64,000 bases of DNA from Mytilus trossulus (GCF_036588685.1 NC_086375.1:43431270-43495269); one strand, 5' to 3'. Positions 48,801 through 61,115 are shown, counted from the stretch's first letter. Made by a program: numbers and translations. Notes: generated from the letters alone by a model not told the origin.

Positions 48801-51800
48801 CTGCTAGACCACAACGGTGACCTATACACTGTACTTGATTAAATTTACACCAACTGGTCTCTGGTTGATTGTAGTGTCTGTGGCAATCATACCACATCTT
48901 CTTATTTTATAAACTTGAATGATATTTATTTTGATGCAAACTTCGATAAATAATCCTCGATGGATGCTCAATATCAAATTATTAAAAACTTCTTTTTTCC
49001 CTCTCTGATTGACTCATAATAATTTGCTTTAATCCAGTGATGAATAATTCTAAAATTCACATATCATGTCATAGATTGATAATTTTCTGTGATTTTGTTT
49101 GTTTGATGTATTATTATATATAACCGCATGACACGGTTTAAGTACGTAAGCGGCAATGCAACGGTATCCTACAACTAACGTTGGAAAAACCAAAATGATG
49201 GTTTAAAATGAAAAAAATAACTTTTTAATGTATCAAAAGTAATTTACAATCAGATATAATAGGTATAACATATAAAATTCCACATTGATCACGTGATATG
49301 AATTTGTTTGCAATTTGTAACAAACAAAAAAAAAGCGTTCCCCAAGAGGTAAATGTACGTAAGATGACGCATTGGCGGTTGCTTAAATTTGATAGCAGGA
49401 TAAATAATTCATCTGCATTTATCGACGATAAGACCAATTTACTGTCTTGGCGATGAGGATAAATTTAATGGACCATAATTTTGTGTACTGGAAACCGTTA
49501 ACTGTGGCTAAGGTCAATACTTAACTGCTATCAACATCCTTCAGAAACATTTACTGTTTTATGGACGAGAAACAATTATCTAATTTTACAATAAAACAAG
49601 TATTTGGCAAACTTATCAGCTCTCAAAATCATATGATAAAGCACATTAATGCTTAGTAATTATATCAAAAGCAAACAGTTAAAACTTGGATGAATAACGC
49701 TTATAATTGTCCAACAGTAATCATATAGTTTTCCGTATAATATCAAATTTTTCTTCACAAATGACACATTATAAAACCATTTTCTTAGTGAATTATGCCA
49801 AAACATTGTATTTCCGTACCAGAATGAGAGAGCAAAACCTCGAAGCTATGCATTTTTCGTTTTTACTAATCATGCTTCAGCCGATTAGTTTATTTTTTAT
49901 CAAGGATAAATGCGCTTTCAACTTACTAGCAATTAAAATTGTTTACGAAAAAGTGATATACGCCATATTTTATAAATTTGTATTTTCAGATATCTTTTCT
50001 CATAGTTTACCAATAATCTGCCAGCATCCACTGCCGATCAGTATATTACCATTCTGTAATGAAGTGCGTCAAATAAACCCTGATTGACTTGTTAGCGTAT
50101 TGTGCAGGGGTAAATTGACCGTCAAGAAACACACGTTTTACTATAACAAGTAATTAATTTGTGGTTTCGACTTGTAAAAGGGGTTTGTGTGGTGCAGTTA
50201 AACAAACAATTTCCTATCATTAAATGTTGTTTGAATTTAATTAAAACATAATAATGAACTGTTGATACAAAAAGAAGCTGCATTGTAGTTTAATTTTGTT
50301 ATTGAAAAAAAATGTGATATAACTTCAACGATGTGATAATTTCCAAATTCATTTATATGCATATATTCTGATCTTTTCTGAAAGATCGTGAGAATGCATT
50401 ATTTTATAATTTACAGTACTGGTAAATTTCAATTTTCATTTGCTTACCGTTAACAGCAATAATTGCAATAATCGCTAGTCAACAACATTTACATTTGATT
50501 CTAGATTGATTGTTATGTTTAATGTTTGATCTTTTTGCATAGAGAATTCAGTTGCGTCAGATAAAAATTGACATTATGCAAATGCACGTATACATGAACA
50601 TGTATAGTTCACTGAGTGGTTTTGGAACATTCAATTTCAAAATAAAAGATTAATTTTGGTAGGGTTTTTGAAGACATTAATATCATCTCGATTTTCAAAC
50701 AGTGACAGAAGGAAGGCGAAAGATATCAAAGTACTTTCGAACACATCAGTTGAAAATAAACTGACAACGCCATAGCTGAAAAAGATCAACAGACACACAA
50801 TAGAACACAAAACACAACATAGAAAATAAAGACTGAACAACACGAACCGCATCAACAACTGGGATTGATTTCAGGTGCTCTGTAAGGATAAGCAGATCCT
50901 GTTCTACATTTAGCACCCGTCGTGTTGCTATTGTTCGTAGTACAAACCTGGCGATTATTCTAACTACTTAGGTCATACTCGAGCAACCCTCTATCAAGAT
51001 TGAAATGAAAGCTCTGGAATATCGCTATAATGCTACATAGGAATGGAAAGTTCACAATTGTGAAGCTGAAATCGCCTCTTTAATCATAAATGAAAGTCAA
51101 GATACGAAGCAGACTTAAACTGTACCTTTTGTATCCTTCATTTCTAGTTTAATGGGATAGATGCGTGCAAATAGAAATTGGACAAGTAATAAGTAATATT
51201 TAAAAAAATCTCCGAAACTCAGGCTAATTCCATGTTTATAAATCATACTTATTGATAAAGTTTCCCGCGTGTTTGATGACACCAAAATTACATTCTAAAA
51301 TATAGATTAGACATAAACATGTATTAGTATTTGTGATCAAATTAGAACAGTGCAAATTCGTACTGTAAATTCTCTAAAATATACCTTAAGCAACCATTAC
51401 ACCGTAACCGTTTTATCGAATTAGTTTAAACAAATCTATAAAAAAAAAATCCCAACAAAAAAATATCTGAATAAAATGTGAATCATAAGTTTAACAAAAA
51501 CACACACAAACTAGTTGGTATTTTCTTGCAATTCCAGACGATAAAGATGTTTATTGCAGAAAACATAATTTGGCATATTCAAATGATTACTTAATTTTTG
51601 TAAAATGTCCTATGTATGGACAAAAGTTGTCTGCAAAACTCCTCTAACAGCTTATATTTTTTCACATAAAATGCAATGATTTAATTGAATATAATTCCTG
51701 GGAACAGTATACCTAACAATATATATGTTCCTGATAATTCTAATCCTGAAAACAGTATCCAAATAACCGTGTTGCAATCTGATAAACTACAATAGATATA

Positions 51801-54800
51801 GGAAGATGTTGTGTGAGTGCCAATGAGACAAATCTACATCCAAATAACAATTTAAAAAAGAAAACCATTATAGGTCAATATACGGCCTTCAAAACGAAGC
51901 CTTGGCTCACACCGAACAAGATACAAAGGGCACCCAAAATTGAATAGTATAAAACCATTCATAACCTGTTAAACTTTAATGCAAAATTAACACGGATATA
52001 ACATTGTCATTTTGAAAAACGCATATGTTTAATAATTAAATTTTTAATATAAGTAAATTAATGCAAGCTTATTAAAAACATGATGTCATCTTTACAAAAT
52101 TTTACGGCATGATTCTTACCATCACGACGCATACCTGACTCATATCATGTGACCTGATGAACTTCAAACATATGTGAACACTACGAATCAAGACAACGAA
52201 TGTTTTTTGCAAAACTCACTTAGTAATTATTTAGTTGTATTGGAAACTTGGCCAATAGCTATTACTAACATGCAGCCTCTATGCGCAGTAATCATTATTG
52301 TATAGAACAACTTGATGCATATTAAATATTAATACAGGAGTTAACTATTATATAATTGGAAATTATTCTCATATTTCTTTGAAATTAGAAAAGTATATAT
52401 TATCCTTTCATTAGTGAGATAAGTAAACGCCTAGAGATATTTCTGTTGAAAATGCAGAAAATTTTATTTTCTATTTTGTTGGAAAATAAATCGAAAAAAA
52501 ACGTAAAATTTATCAGTCTATTGAGACACAGTCAAAAACCAAACAGTTCCAAGCGCACCGACTCCTTTATTGGACCATTATTTGAAAAATAATTTTCCTA
52601 GAAATATCTACTGAATATCTTCTCTCAGCTGAACAAATTAAATGTTGTTAACCATATTGTTCTAATTGATATTTAGATTAAGATGCATATTTCAATAATT
52701 TAGACATTTTTTATATACATGTCTAATGCACTCTATCGAGCACAGCTGGGAAATTATTTTTGATAATGCACATATTGCTATTTTTCAATATATCAAAAAT
52801 GTAAACCAAAGAATAGAAATTAAGCTCCATGTTACTACCTATAAATAGGATAATGAAGTTTTCCAATATATACAGGAACAGATGTTTTCGTAAAAATGTT
52901 TTATTTACAAATTGGTAAAATTGTTATTAGATAGTATAATTAACTATTCATGTTCGAAACAAATACTGCTTGGCTTTATTTCACTCTAATTATTCTACTG
53001 ACTTTATGAATCACTACCATGATGTAACGATTAAAACTAATGACGAAAGCTTTTTTTCCACATCTGTAAAAAATCGACGCATCCTGACCATTTCTTTAAG
53101 AGATGCCGACTTGATGTCTTCCTATAGTGTGAGTCACATTGTAGCCGACCATTTATAGAGAGAGGAAAAAGTTAACGAAAGTCTCTTGACAAATAGATGA
53201 TTGTTTGATGTTTCTGCATAAATATAATTGGTACAAATAGTACGTTTGTGCATAAAACCAAATCAAAGATCATAGGTCTCGCAAATGGGGAAAATGGCGG
53301 ATCAAGTATTTGTATAGATCATTTTGAATGTTTTCATGTTTGCATGGTTAACGTGTTAACATCTGAAACATCTCTGTTTTCATGATATAGGAAAGAAGTT
53401 TAAAAAGTTTGAATTTAAGTAAGCAAAAAGCAAGTCTGATTATGCGTCATCCATTTTGAAAAAAAATGTGTGCAATTTGCAACTCACTTGAAAATTAGTA
53501 AAAATAATTTTAAAAAAATGTCAATTTTTAAATCACTGTAATGATAATGTTCTACTAAAAAACTAAAAAAACGCTTTTAAATTTGCTGCGTCCGAATCAC
53601 CTCTCTGGATTAACATCCATGAGGAATTTTCAAAGCCTAATATTTTGAAAAAAAAATCGGTTAATACATTAAGAGGGAACTTCATGTTTCTGCATAAATA
53701 TGATTTGTCTGAAATTTCATAATTTTTCAAATGCTTGCAATATAAAATACAAATCAAACATTATAGATTGTTCAGGTTAAACAATATCTGACTTATACCT
53801 ACCAAAATACGTTAGAACATTGATGCTTCAAATTACTGATGCCACCGGAAGCATACAAGTTCAGCCCATTCGCACATGCTGCATGATCAGCCCTCGGTCT
53901 GGGTAAATCTAGAATTTCTGTCCATTTGTCTTTTACTGGGTCATAACATTCACAACTTTCTGTAACTCTTCCTCCAATTACCTCTCCCCCTGTAATATAT
54001 TTAATCAAAAATTCAGATATGAAAATAATAGAAATAGGCAATAAAACATAATTTACCTATATCTGTTAGTTAACACAACCTTAATCATTTTCATAACTGC
54101 GAGGACAAGGCCATTTCTTGGCGCGTTCGGTTTATTAATTGACCGGTAAATTATTCAGATACAGTTTTACCAACATAATATTAAGTATCGCGGCTGTCCA
54201 CGCTGTTATGAAAATGATTCTAAGAAAATTCTTAGTAGTTAGCTCCAACTATAGAGTTAAAATAAAATTGAGTTAAACCTTGAAAACTGATAGGTACTTC
54301 GACAGTATGTAAATCCATTTACAAGTTTATGTTGAGTTGCACATATCCGAAATATGTTGCTTAAATAATTGAGAATTTCTAAGTAAAAAGGTTTAAGAAA
54401 TTGCATGTTCTATTATTTTCAATAATTGTGAAAAAAAACCTTATAAGAATTGATTTATTAGCAGTTATTTGACAGATTTGAATTTCCAACTGCTATTCTC
54501 TAAATATCTCAGTTAGTTTCGGAAATTATCACACTCTGGTTTCGGTGTTGTATTATCCTAGACGTCGTAAAATGGGAGAAACTCAGAAAAAATTACCTTT
54601 TTATATCTGAATAAAGCTGGTATCTGGACACTTATCATAGTTTTTTCAAAAGACCATGGGTAAATTACATTAGACAAGAATGAATGTGTTCGGCGTACTT
54701 TGTACAGTAGTTAGTTACTCGGGCGGACACATAATTTTATTTTTGCATGGCGCTCGGCGATAGCCTCTGTAGTTGTTGGTTGCTTGTTCATTATGCGTTT

Positions 54801-57800
54801 TCAGCGGTTGACAAAATGACTTCGCATGACATTTTAATCATTTCTACACATAACTAATAATAAAGTATATTAGTATAATGAACTAAAATAACGAACAATT
54901 GTAGACATAATAACAAATAAACATCCAAAGGAATGCGCAATAGGGTAAGACGAAAGAGTTCTGCAGATTAAGCAATATATAGATACTGTACTGAGGTGAC
55001 CCGGTTATCCAGTATAACTTCTAATGTTTTCCGACTAAGACTGCGACACGGTGATTGCTTCAAATAATCCTCGTTTCATTTTGAATGGCTGATAATTCCC
55101 AAAACCACCAATTATCGAAGATAACGCGACAACATGATTTTGTTTGCCGCATTGCTTGGGGTGAAATACTACAATAAATTATGATTTTCTTTCAATTAAA
55201 ATTATAAAAAAATAGTCATAGAAATTCAATCTTCTTAAATTTTCTAGTTAAAAAGTCTGCCACCTACCACGTGGCTAACCCTTGGAAAAAGCACAAAACT
55301 TTAACAGAATATGTGAATAAGGCAAATTAAAATCTATCATGAAAACAGCCAATCGGTAGTGGAAATCGCTCTTAAAAATTCCAAGATATAGTTGTATCTG
55401 TGGAACCCTTGTTTTAAAAGTTCAGTAGAATAGATACATCTAACAAATTAACGAAATTTTGAAAATTATAGATAATTAGTCTATTAGAACAAAGTCATAA
55501 AACAGAACAGTCTCTTCTTTTAATATGAACAGTTTTTCTACTAAGTCTGACTCATTACTAGTATTAGAGGAACAGCCGACGTTTCTCTCCCGTATTGCTG
55601 GAACATTGTGAAAAAATAAAATGAAAGACATGTGTTATTAGCAGGTGCAGAACAATCTTGGAACTTTTCTTAGTTTTGAGAGGATGGATATGTAAACATG
55701 ATATTTGGAGATCAAAAACACACGCAACCAAACGCTTAGTGTTCCAGGCCGCAAATAAAAGATCGACTTAAAAATCGAATTATTTTACATTAAAATGTCG
55801 TCTAAAAGACACAACAAACCTCCTCGAAAATACTCAATTTACATATGTCCAGTAAAAATAAGATTCAAAGCGGCGAAGAAGAATTATTATATTCATGGTT
55901 ATGACTTTAAAACAGAGAAAAACTTTTTCTTATGCTCTTTTTGTTTTCACTAAAAAGATGAAATAATAAAAAAGTTCCACAATACATAAGGACTAAATAA
56001 TTATAGATGGCGATTCTTCGTTAAAAGGTCGTTTCTAATTTGTCATAACTGTCAAATCAAGGCGTATATTTCACTATCCCATTCTCATTAGAGGCCGATC
56101 ACGTATCAATTATTTGGTTAAGGCGACAATAGGAAAAAAAGATAAATGTTCATAAATAATTTACGCCTGCTAATGAAGATTGAAGAATAAACTTGTAATT
56201 TGATCATTGGAAAACAATCCAGTCGGTCTTTTCAGTGTGCTCAGATTATTAAATTAAGATGAGTCGCGCTAACAACGTTTTCTTTGGAAAAATTCCGTTA
56301 CATTTAATATCGTTGAAAGAAAGAAACACGATGCTGCTTAATTCAGCATGGAATTGACAGACTTGGATCGTGTTGATTTCAAATGAAACTTACACATCAG
56401 TAAAGCACGTGTTTGATTGGCTCAATCTTGCAGCTGATACAGCGCGTCAGGTTGTTTATTGGCGGATTCCTGTGCAGTATCATATTAATTAATTAATATG
56501 TATTAGAAACAGCGAAAATAATTGGTCGTTTGCTGTATTTGGTTATTAATCTGGGCATGATTCATTCTGGAAATTAATTATTTGAAAAGTGGCATGACTC
56601 ACATTTTTAAACATTTTCTTTGATGGAAAAAGATGTTTTAGTAATTAATTTAGCAGAAGCTTTCATTGGGATTATATATACTATAAATCATAACGCACAA
56701 AATTATTATAGAGATTTCAAATAATTTAATTATATTGACTGTATGTAAAAAAAAAATCACTTTTTTGTAAAATTAAAATTAAAACTATAAATTATTTTTA
56801 AAGATTTTGCAATATGGCTTTAAGTTGCAGTTTATAGCGAAATTCGCGGCAAACTCTTGTGAATTTTTTTTTATTTAAAAAACGTTTAAGATATTTGTCA
56901 TAGTTACTTGTAATTTGTCTGTTTTTATATATTTTTTCAATCTTAACCTCACATTATCCTATAGGAATTAACATATGAGGGACATATTTACCAGGAGGAT
57001 TTGTCCAATACCATTTCTTATAAACTTGCATTTTAAAACCGGTAGTGAAATACATTTTTTCTAGGAATTATTTAAATTTTAAAGGAACAATATAATTCAT
57101 CTTGCTAATATTAAAGGTAACATTTATATTGTTTCATCCCCATGCAGTTTGTCTGTTATAAATAGACTATATATTCAACTACATCTTAAATTGAGAATGG
57201 AAATGGGGATTATGTCAAAGAGACAGCAACCAGACCAGAGCAGACAACAACCGAAGGCCACCGATCGGTCTTCAACACAGCGAGAAAATCCCAAACACGG
57301 CCCCTAAATAAAATTGTGTATGCTCATACTTTATTGTAGTTTACTTCAAATAGAACTATATTCATTTCCATGTATTTCTTCAATTTTTGTTTAAATTGAT
57401 TCAACATTATCAACATTATCTATTCATCTATCTTATTTTTTTTATATTTCTATAGGGTCTTGTCGTTAATCAGACATAAGACTTATATCATATTCTCGTA
57501 CCAGTTTTAATTTTTATATGAAAAAACTATTATTTATATGTACCAAAAGCCATCGGAATATATATTTGTGGCTAGCCAAACCTATGACTTTTATTGCAAA
57601 GTTAAATATAACTCTTAAATGACACCATTACATGTCAAATCCGGGTTACAAAATAAACTGAGGGAAATAAATCAACTATATAATAAGAAGAAAACAACGA
57701 AACAACAGAAACCCTGAAGTGAACAAAACTTGAACAAACGACAAGGCAACTAACACCGAAACGAGCTATAAACTAACAACTGCTATTTTCCTGACTTGGT

Positions 57801-58735
57801 TCAGGGTTGTTTAAGAAAATATGGTGGTTTTAACCTGGTTTTATAGCTAGCTAAACCTCTCACTTGTATGGCAGTCGCAATTGACCGAGCTTCGTAAACA
57901 AAACAAACAGACATAATCGGTTAACAATAATTTTTTTTTTACAGAAGTCAACATTGTGTTATAATCTTAATCCATAAAAAAAACCAAAAATAAATATGTA
58001 ACAAGGGAGTACAAAATTACATATGGACAAATCTTCGGTTTCTCGCCTATCCTTCAGTTGTTCACTAAAATTAGGCATATTCAACCATTTTAAAAATGAG
58101 ATGGACATTCTTGGGGCGTTTTAAGCTGACAAAGTGTATGGCCTTTGCTCATTGTTGATGGCCGTACGATGATTCATATCTATTAATTTTTGTGTCATTT
58201 GGTTTCTTGTGGAGAGTTGCATTATTGAAAATCATACACATCGTCTTCTCAGAGTTGAAGTGAACAAGAAATGTTTAATACATTTCAATGAGAGAGCTGC
58301 CAAACGAAACAAAAACTGAACAAAACACACGTATAGAGGTTAACAAACAAACCTGTAATGTAAATACATCCGTTTAGTACTGTTGCTGTATGACGACATC
58401 TTGCATTGATCAAATTAGCTCTTTGAATCCAACGACTGTTTGCGGGATCGTACCTCCATGTTTTATCTATATGTTCTCCTGTTTCCCAATCTTTACCACC
58501 AATAATATATAAACAATCATCTAAGACAACTGCGCGAAAGTTCACAAGATTTTTCAACTTGGGGAAAAGAACTGTGTTCGTTTTTGGGAAAAGTCGACAT
58601 TTTCCGATAGGGTCCACCATTAAATAAAAAACTTTCGGGCTTCCGGTACTCTTGTTAAACATGAACACAAACTCGAATGATTTGATACCAAAATTGGAAT
58701 CATCAATGCTGCTGCGTGCTTTAATAGATGACATT
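39885..58735 (-). CDS. Kelch-repeat protein, five coding exons, no BTB domain seen
   Basis: Minus-strand exons are 58735-58353, 53989-53803, 41007-40892, 40589-40431 and 40108-39885. Every junction is AG/GT and phases join exactly (for example ..CIYIT+GGEVIGG, ..SNVF+WTYDP). From ATG 58734 (MSSIKARSSIDDSNFG) to stop TAG at 39887-39885 is 355 residues. Kelch signs: DDCLYIIGG with TWRYDPANSRWIQRANL, GCIYITGGEVIGG with CECYDPVKDKWTEILDLP, LNLYASGG with WTYDPITNEWTEPLP, RVVVIGG, and NLYLMGG with VECYNTKRRKIRES. This gives five to six blades of a propeller used for protein binding. BTB and BACK domains, usual in kelch-like CUL3 adaptors, are not visible upstream before the next gene at 61965. Either this is a kelch-only protein or exons were missed. 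A further exon at 58881-58812 is possible. The exon order spans about 19 kb because of two introns of 12.8 and 4.4 kb. Confidence 0.88.
41008..43040 (-). other. Kelch gene long intron, 3' part
   Basis: Very AT-rich intron sequence with no repeat family that I can delimit and no coding stretch. Confidence 0.6.
43041..44206. mobile_element. 1.17-kb foldback element with palindrome-rich arms
   Basis: Left arm 43041-43201 and right arm 44036-44206 are inverse copies, with small indels, starting ATATATGTTGTGTACAAGTT. Each arm is itself made of repeats of TTGTACAAATTATAATTTGT, so it contains several nested palindromes. The 834-base interior is not recognised as a transposase. Flanks are TA-rich, so a target duplication cannot be read. 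It lies in the long kelch intron. Confidence 0.8.
44780..47404 (-). mobile_element. 5'-truncated non-LTR retrotransposon (LINE)
   Basis: Minus strand. Coding runs from about 47400 to the stop at 44950, followed by a short 3' UTR (TTCTGTATACCATTGTATTT, then CAGAATAAAG and an AT repeat near 44790-44770). The 5' end, which would carry the apurinic endonuclease, is missing. It sits in the 12.8-kb kelch intron in the same orientation as the host gene. Confidence 0.85.
44950..47364 (-). pseudogene. LINE reverse transcriptase, split by one in-frame stop
   Basis: The first part is 47364-46450 (304 codons) and contains the RT fingers, ending FRNGYSTCDCIFTLHSFFEI. TAA at 46452-46450 interrupts it. Reading continues in the same frame with AAA then ATG 46446, for 498 codons, with motif A FVDFEKAFDTV, motif B GLRQGENLSPFLFSLFLND, motif C LYADDTVLMAES and motif D VNVDKTKIMIF. 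Near the C-terminus is a zinc-knuckle-like CELCDLKDLGDEFHYVMKC. This is the standard order of a non-LTR retrotransposon RT. Only this one lesion is seen over about 800 codons, so the copy is young. The clade is not assigned. Confidence 0.9.
48476..48503. repeat. 10-bp perfect hairpin
   Basis: CTTAAGATGA, an eight-base loop, and TCATCTTAAG. Isolated structure; no further evidence of function. Confidence 0.6.
48700..48907 (+). repeat. Interspersed repeat fragment
   Basis: Ends GGCAATCATACCACATCTTC, matching the end of the copy at 38600-38760 (CGCATACCACATCTTATTAT). The remainder is diverged. Confidence 0.5.
50690..51090 (-). pseudogene. Degenerate second copy of the 18.8-kb RT element
   Basis: On the minus strand 51080-51010 reads GATTTCAGCTTCACAATTGT followed by a stretch encoding TIVNFPFLC, equivalent to the PIVNFPFLSS part at 19100. 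Then CTTGATAGAGGGTTGCT matches 19214-19230, and GCAACACGACGGGTGC, CAGGATCTGCTTATCCTT and AGCACCTGA match 19450-19505. The tail GCTATGGCGTTGTCAGTTTA and TATCTTTCGCC matches 19608-19670. A deletion joins the RT part to the tail. No intact frame. Confidence 0.75.
51785..51950 (+). repeat. Interspersed repeat (GAGACAA / CACACCGAACA family)
   Basis: GAGTGCCAATGAGACAAATC, AACCATTATAGGTCAATATA, CCTTCAAAACGAAGCCTTGG and CTCACACCGAACAAGATAC. The inverse copy at 38600-38760 shares most blocks in order. Confidence 0.75.
51951..53802 (-). other. Kelch long intron, 5' part
   Basis: AT-rich intron, no recognised repeat or gene. Confidence 0.55.
54083..54219. mobile_element. 137-bp MITE-like element
   Basis: AATCATTTTCATAAC at 54083-54097 is inverted perfectly at 54205-54219. 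The match continues inward as GCG.GGAC with two mismatches. The interior is noticeably more GC-rich (TTGGCGCGTTCGG, TATCGCGGCTGTCC) than the surrounding intron. Confidence 0.6.
55900..56620. promoter_or_regulatory. Candidate regulatory cluster in kelch intron
   Basis: Sequence of mixed composition without repeat-family marks. It holds an E-box CACGTG (56406-56411), an inverted CCAAT box GATTGG (56415-56420), ATTGGCGGA (about 56459), and the perfect 20-base palindrome CATATTAATTAATTAATATG (56481-56500), which contains overlapping homeodomain cores TAATTA. This is only motif evidence; conservation was not tested. Confidence 0.25.
57188..57318 (+). repeat. Partial copy of the 61.1-kb interspersed repeat
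   Basis: AATTGAGAATGGAAATGGGG, TGTCAAAGAGACAGCAACC and GGTCTTCAACACAGCGAGA match 61115-61215 in order. It stops at CGGCCCCTAAATAAA. Confidence 0.8.
57560..57935. repeat. Interspersed repeat (TTTTATAGCTAGCTAAACCT family)
   Basis: Contains GGTTTTAACCTGGTTTTATAG, GCTAGCTAAACCTCTCACTT and AACAAAACAAACAGACATAA. I recall this family as abundant in mussel genomes. Only one copy lies in the window, so assignment rests on memory. Confidence 0.5.
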
Positions 58736-58811
58736 CTAAAATAAACAAAGTTCAATTGAATATAGGAAATGGTCTAAATACTATAAAGATTGATACAAAA
58801 TCAAATTGTAC

Positions 58812-58881
58812 TTCTGTGATGACAGCAATGTCAATGGTTTGAGTGACCTCTTCAGACACGTCAGATAAAAGTAAGTATAGC
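58812..58881 (-). other. Possible upstream exon of the kelch gene
   Basis: Minus strand: acceptor TTGCAG ends at 58882 and a donor GAA|GTACAA follows 58812, enclosing 70 bases. Only the frame ending in phase 2 joins the exon at 58735 without a stop, and it encodes no recognisable BACK-domain sequence. It may be a 5' untranslated exon or chance. Confidence 0.25.
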
Positions 58882-58935
58882 CTGCAAGTAATGTATATGA
58901 AATAAATTTCACTTCTTTTATTCATAGTAAGCCCC

Positions 58936-61115
58936 AATTCACATTCTGTTAACAGTTGAGCTCATTTTTTTTTAGCAAATCAGCAATACGTCTCGTCTCT
59001 CCTGCATCCTACACCCCGCATTTATAAATTAAGAAATCACGATAAACACGTCTACAAAAATTTTATACTACAGCCTTGAAATCATTATGACAAACTCAAC
59101 GATTAACATGATAGCGAATTTTCTTTTTTGTTTGGTAAATTTTCTTGACTTCGAATGGTGTTAAACCGAAATATTGGTGAAAGCAAAATGCATATAGTTC
59201 AAAGTCATTGTTGACAAATATAATGTTAAAACACAATCGCATGGAGGTTGAAGATGTCATGCATTGAATCATGTGCTTTGCTTTACAAGTTTGGCTTATT
59301 GGATCCTCTTGAGGCAACTGTTAATGAGATCAGAGTTTTGCGCTGCAAAAGCCTCGAGTGTCCACACAGGTCATTGCTCTGTGCTTGTTTTGTAAGAAAT
59401 TTGACTATGTTTCAAGACAACAATTTAGATAATTATCTATTTAACATCGGTGAATGCATTCTTGAACTGAAGTAGAACTCATGTTTTTTTTCTAAAAGAA
59501 AGACATGATAAACCATTTGGTGTAAAGGAATATCTATGATAGAAGGAACATATCGTTTTTTTTGTAGCGGCGACACTTTTTGGAAAAGTTTTATCTTATA
59601 TAAGGTTAAGATGATGATGTTTTTATTTTTGTCTCGAGTATATAGATCAAGGCGGATATGAGTTTTTATTTTATATGAACGATAAAAATAATAAGTCGAT
59701 TTATATTACTAGTACAATATATATACATAATACGTTTAAACATTGATATACAATTGAAACAATGGTATTAAGATTATTGACAAGTACATTCAGACTTGTT
59801 TAAAAAACTTTACATTTAATAATATGGTATGATTGACAAGGAGACAACTCTCTACCGAAGCCCAATTGACGTAGAAGCCGAAAGCAGACACACTGTTCAT
59901 CATACGGCTTTCAACAATGAACAAAACCAATACAACTAATACAGCTATAAAAGGTCCCAGAAAAACAAAATAAAAACTCTCAAACAAGAGAAGTAAAGGC
60001 CTGATTTTTGTACAAAACCGTATATGATATACAACAACAAACAACAAGCACTGAATTAAAACTCCTGACTATAGGGGCAGCTATATACATAATGTTGCAT
60101 GCTTGCATGTCGATTTGATTCTCCATTAATGCTAAAAAATATATTAGATGAAATATTTTCAAATCTTTGTATTGATTTTGACTATATATCCTTTAAATGT
60201 AATAGTCGATTACTGAAAGGCAATTTTGAAATTCTAGCCATCAGTGCCTTGATAAAACTGAACAACACCATACTGGAATATTTTGTGGCTGTGTGCATTT
60301 AGAACATAATTATTGCTTGTATTTATGAATTGCCCATGCCTTACATATATAGAGAGCATGCTTTACCGGAAACATTTCCCCGTAAGGTCGAATATGAACG
60401 GTTAAAAACCCGAAGATAAAGACTCATATTCTGATTCAACAAACAATTCGAATAAATAAAAAAATAGTATGAACGTGGAAAACACTTCAAAAGGTCAATT
60501 AGTGTCCTACCTTATTTTTGTTTTTGAAAATATAGGTAAAAATCACGATTCAAACCATGTTTTTCATTAATGTATACCTATCAACCAGCTTAGTTCACAT
60601 GTATTTAATTTTTAATGATTTAATTATTATCCGTATTAAAAGCTAGGGAATGTATTCTATGTGTGTATGATTTCGTATAACGACTCTTAGACAAAATATT
60701 TAATCTACCAATAGAATTTGTCACACCTTCATTGAAAATCTGTATAAACAGTGAACGAATTTGTGTATTAAATTTAAAACTGTGCAAACTGATTTTTTTA
60801 TGAAAATCTGGATCTATTTTGAGACAACGAGATTCTATTTCAATGAACTCTTGAATTAACTAAGGATATGCAATCCGCATAAGCGCCAAAAATGTAGCTT
60901 GTGACCCTGTTATATATACCTTTTTCAACTTCAACTTAAGTTGTAGGCTAAAAAGAATTTAAAAACAATTAATTGTAAATATATGTTTAAAACGAATGCT
61001 GTGTCATGGTTGACGCTTATTTCCATGGACTTTGTTGCTTCCTTTTTTCATATATAAGTCTCGTTCCCATTCTTTATCTTTGCTTAACCATGACTGGCTA
61101 ACACATATGAATAAA
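58936..61115. other. Spacer between the two minus-strand genes
   Basis: Holds an interspersed repeat at about 59820-59975. Two modest plus-strand frames (59254-59475, 60099-60302) have no recognisable domain. The promoter of the kelch gene should lie here but cannot be pinpointed. Confidence 0.5.
59820..59975 (+). repeat. Interspersed repeat fragment
   Basis: TATGATTGACAAGGAGACAA, CTCTCTACCGAAGCC and ATACGGCTTTCAACAATGAAC correspond to blocks of the 38600-38760 / 51785-51950 family. Confidence 0.6.

Larger units (their letters stand above)
47405..50689 (-). other. Kelch long intron, middle part
   Basis: AT-rich with a small perfect hairpin at 48476-48503 and a repeat fragment at 48700-48907. 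No gene on either strand. The longest open frame (49707-50087, plus) has no recognisable features. Confidence 0.55.
54220..58352 (-). other. Kelch first coding intron, remaining sequence
   Basis: Contains the candidate regulatory cluster at 55900-56620 and interspersed repeats at 57188-57318 and 57560-57935. The rest is AT-rich and unassigned. Confidence 0.5.

Noticed and set aside
49707-50087. 126-codon plus-strand frame
   Set aside because: Hydrophobic, AT-driven composition, no domain, no splice context, and it lies antisense in the kelch intron. Best explained as chance.
59254-59475. Plus-strand frame (KMSCIESCALLYKFGLLD...) and a second at 60099-60302
   Set aside because: Somewhat protein-like, but no recognised domain, no exon boundaries and no partner exons; not enough to call a gene.
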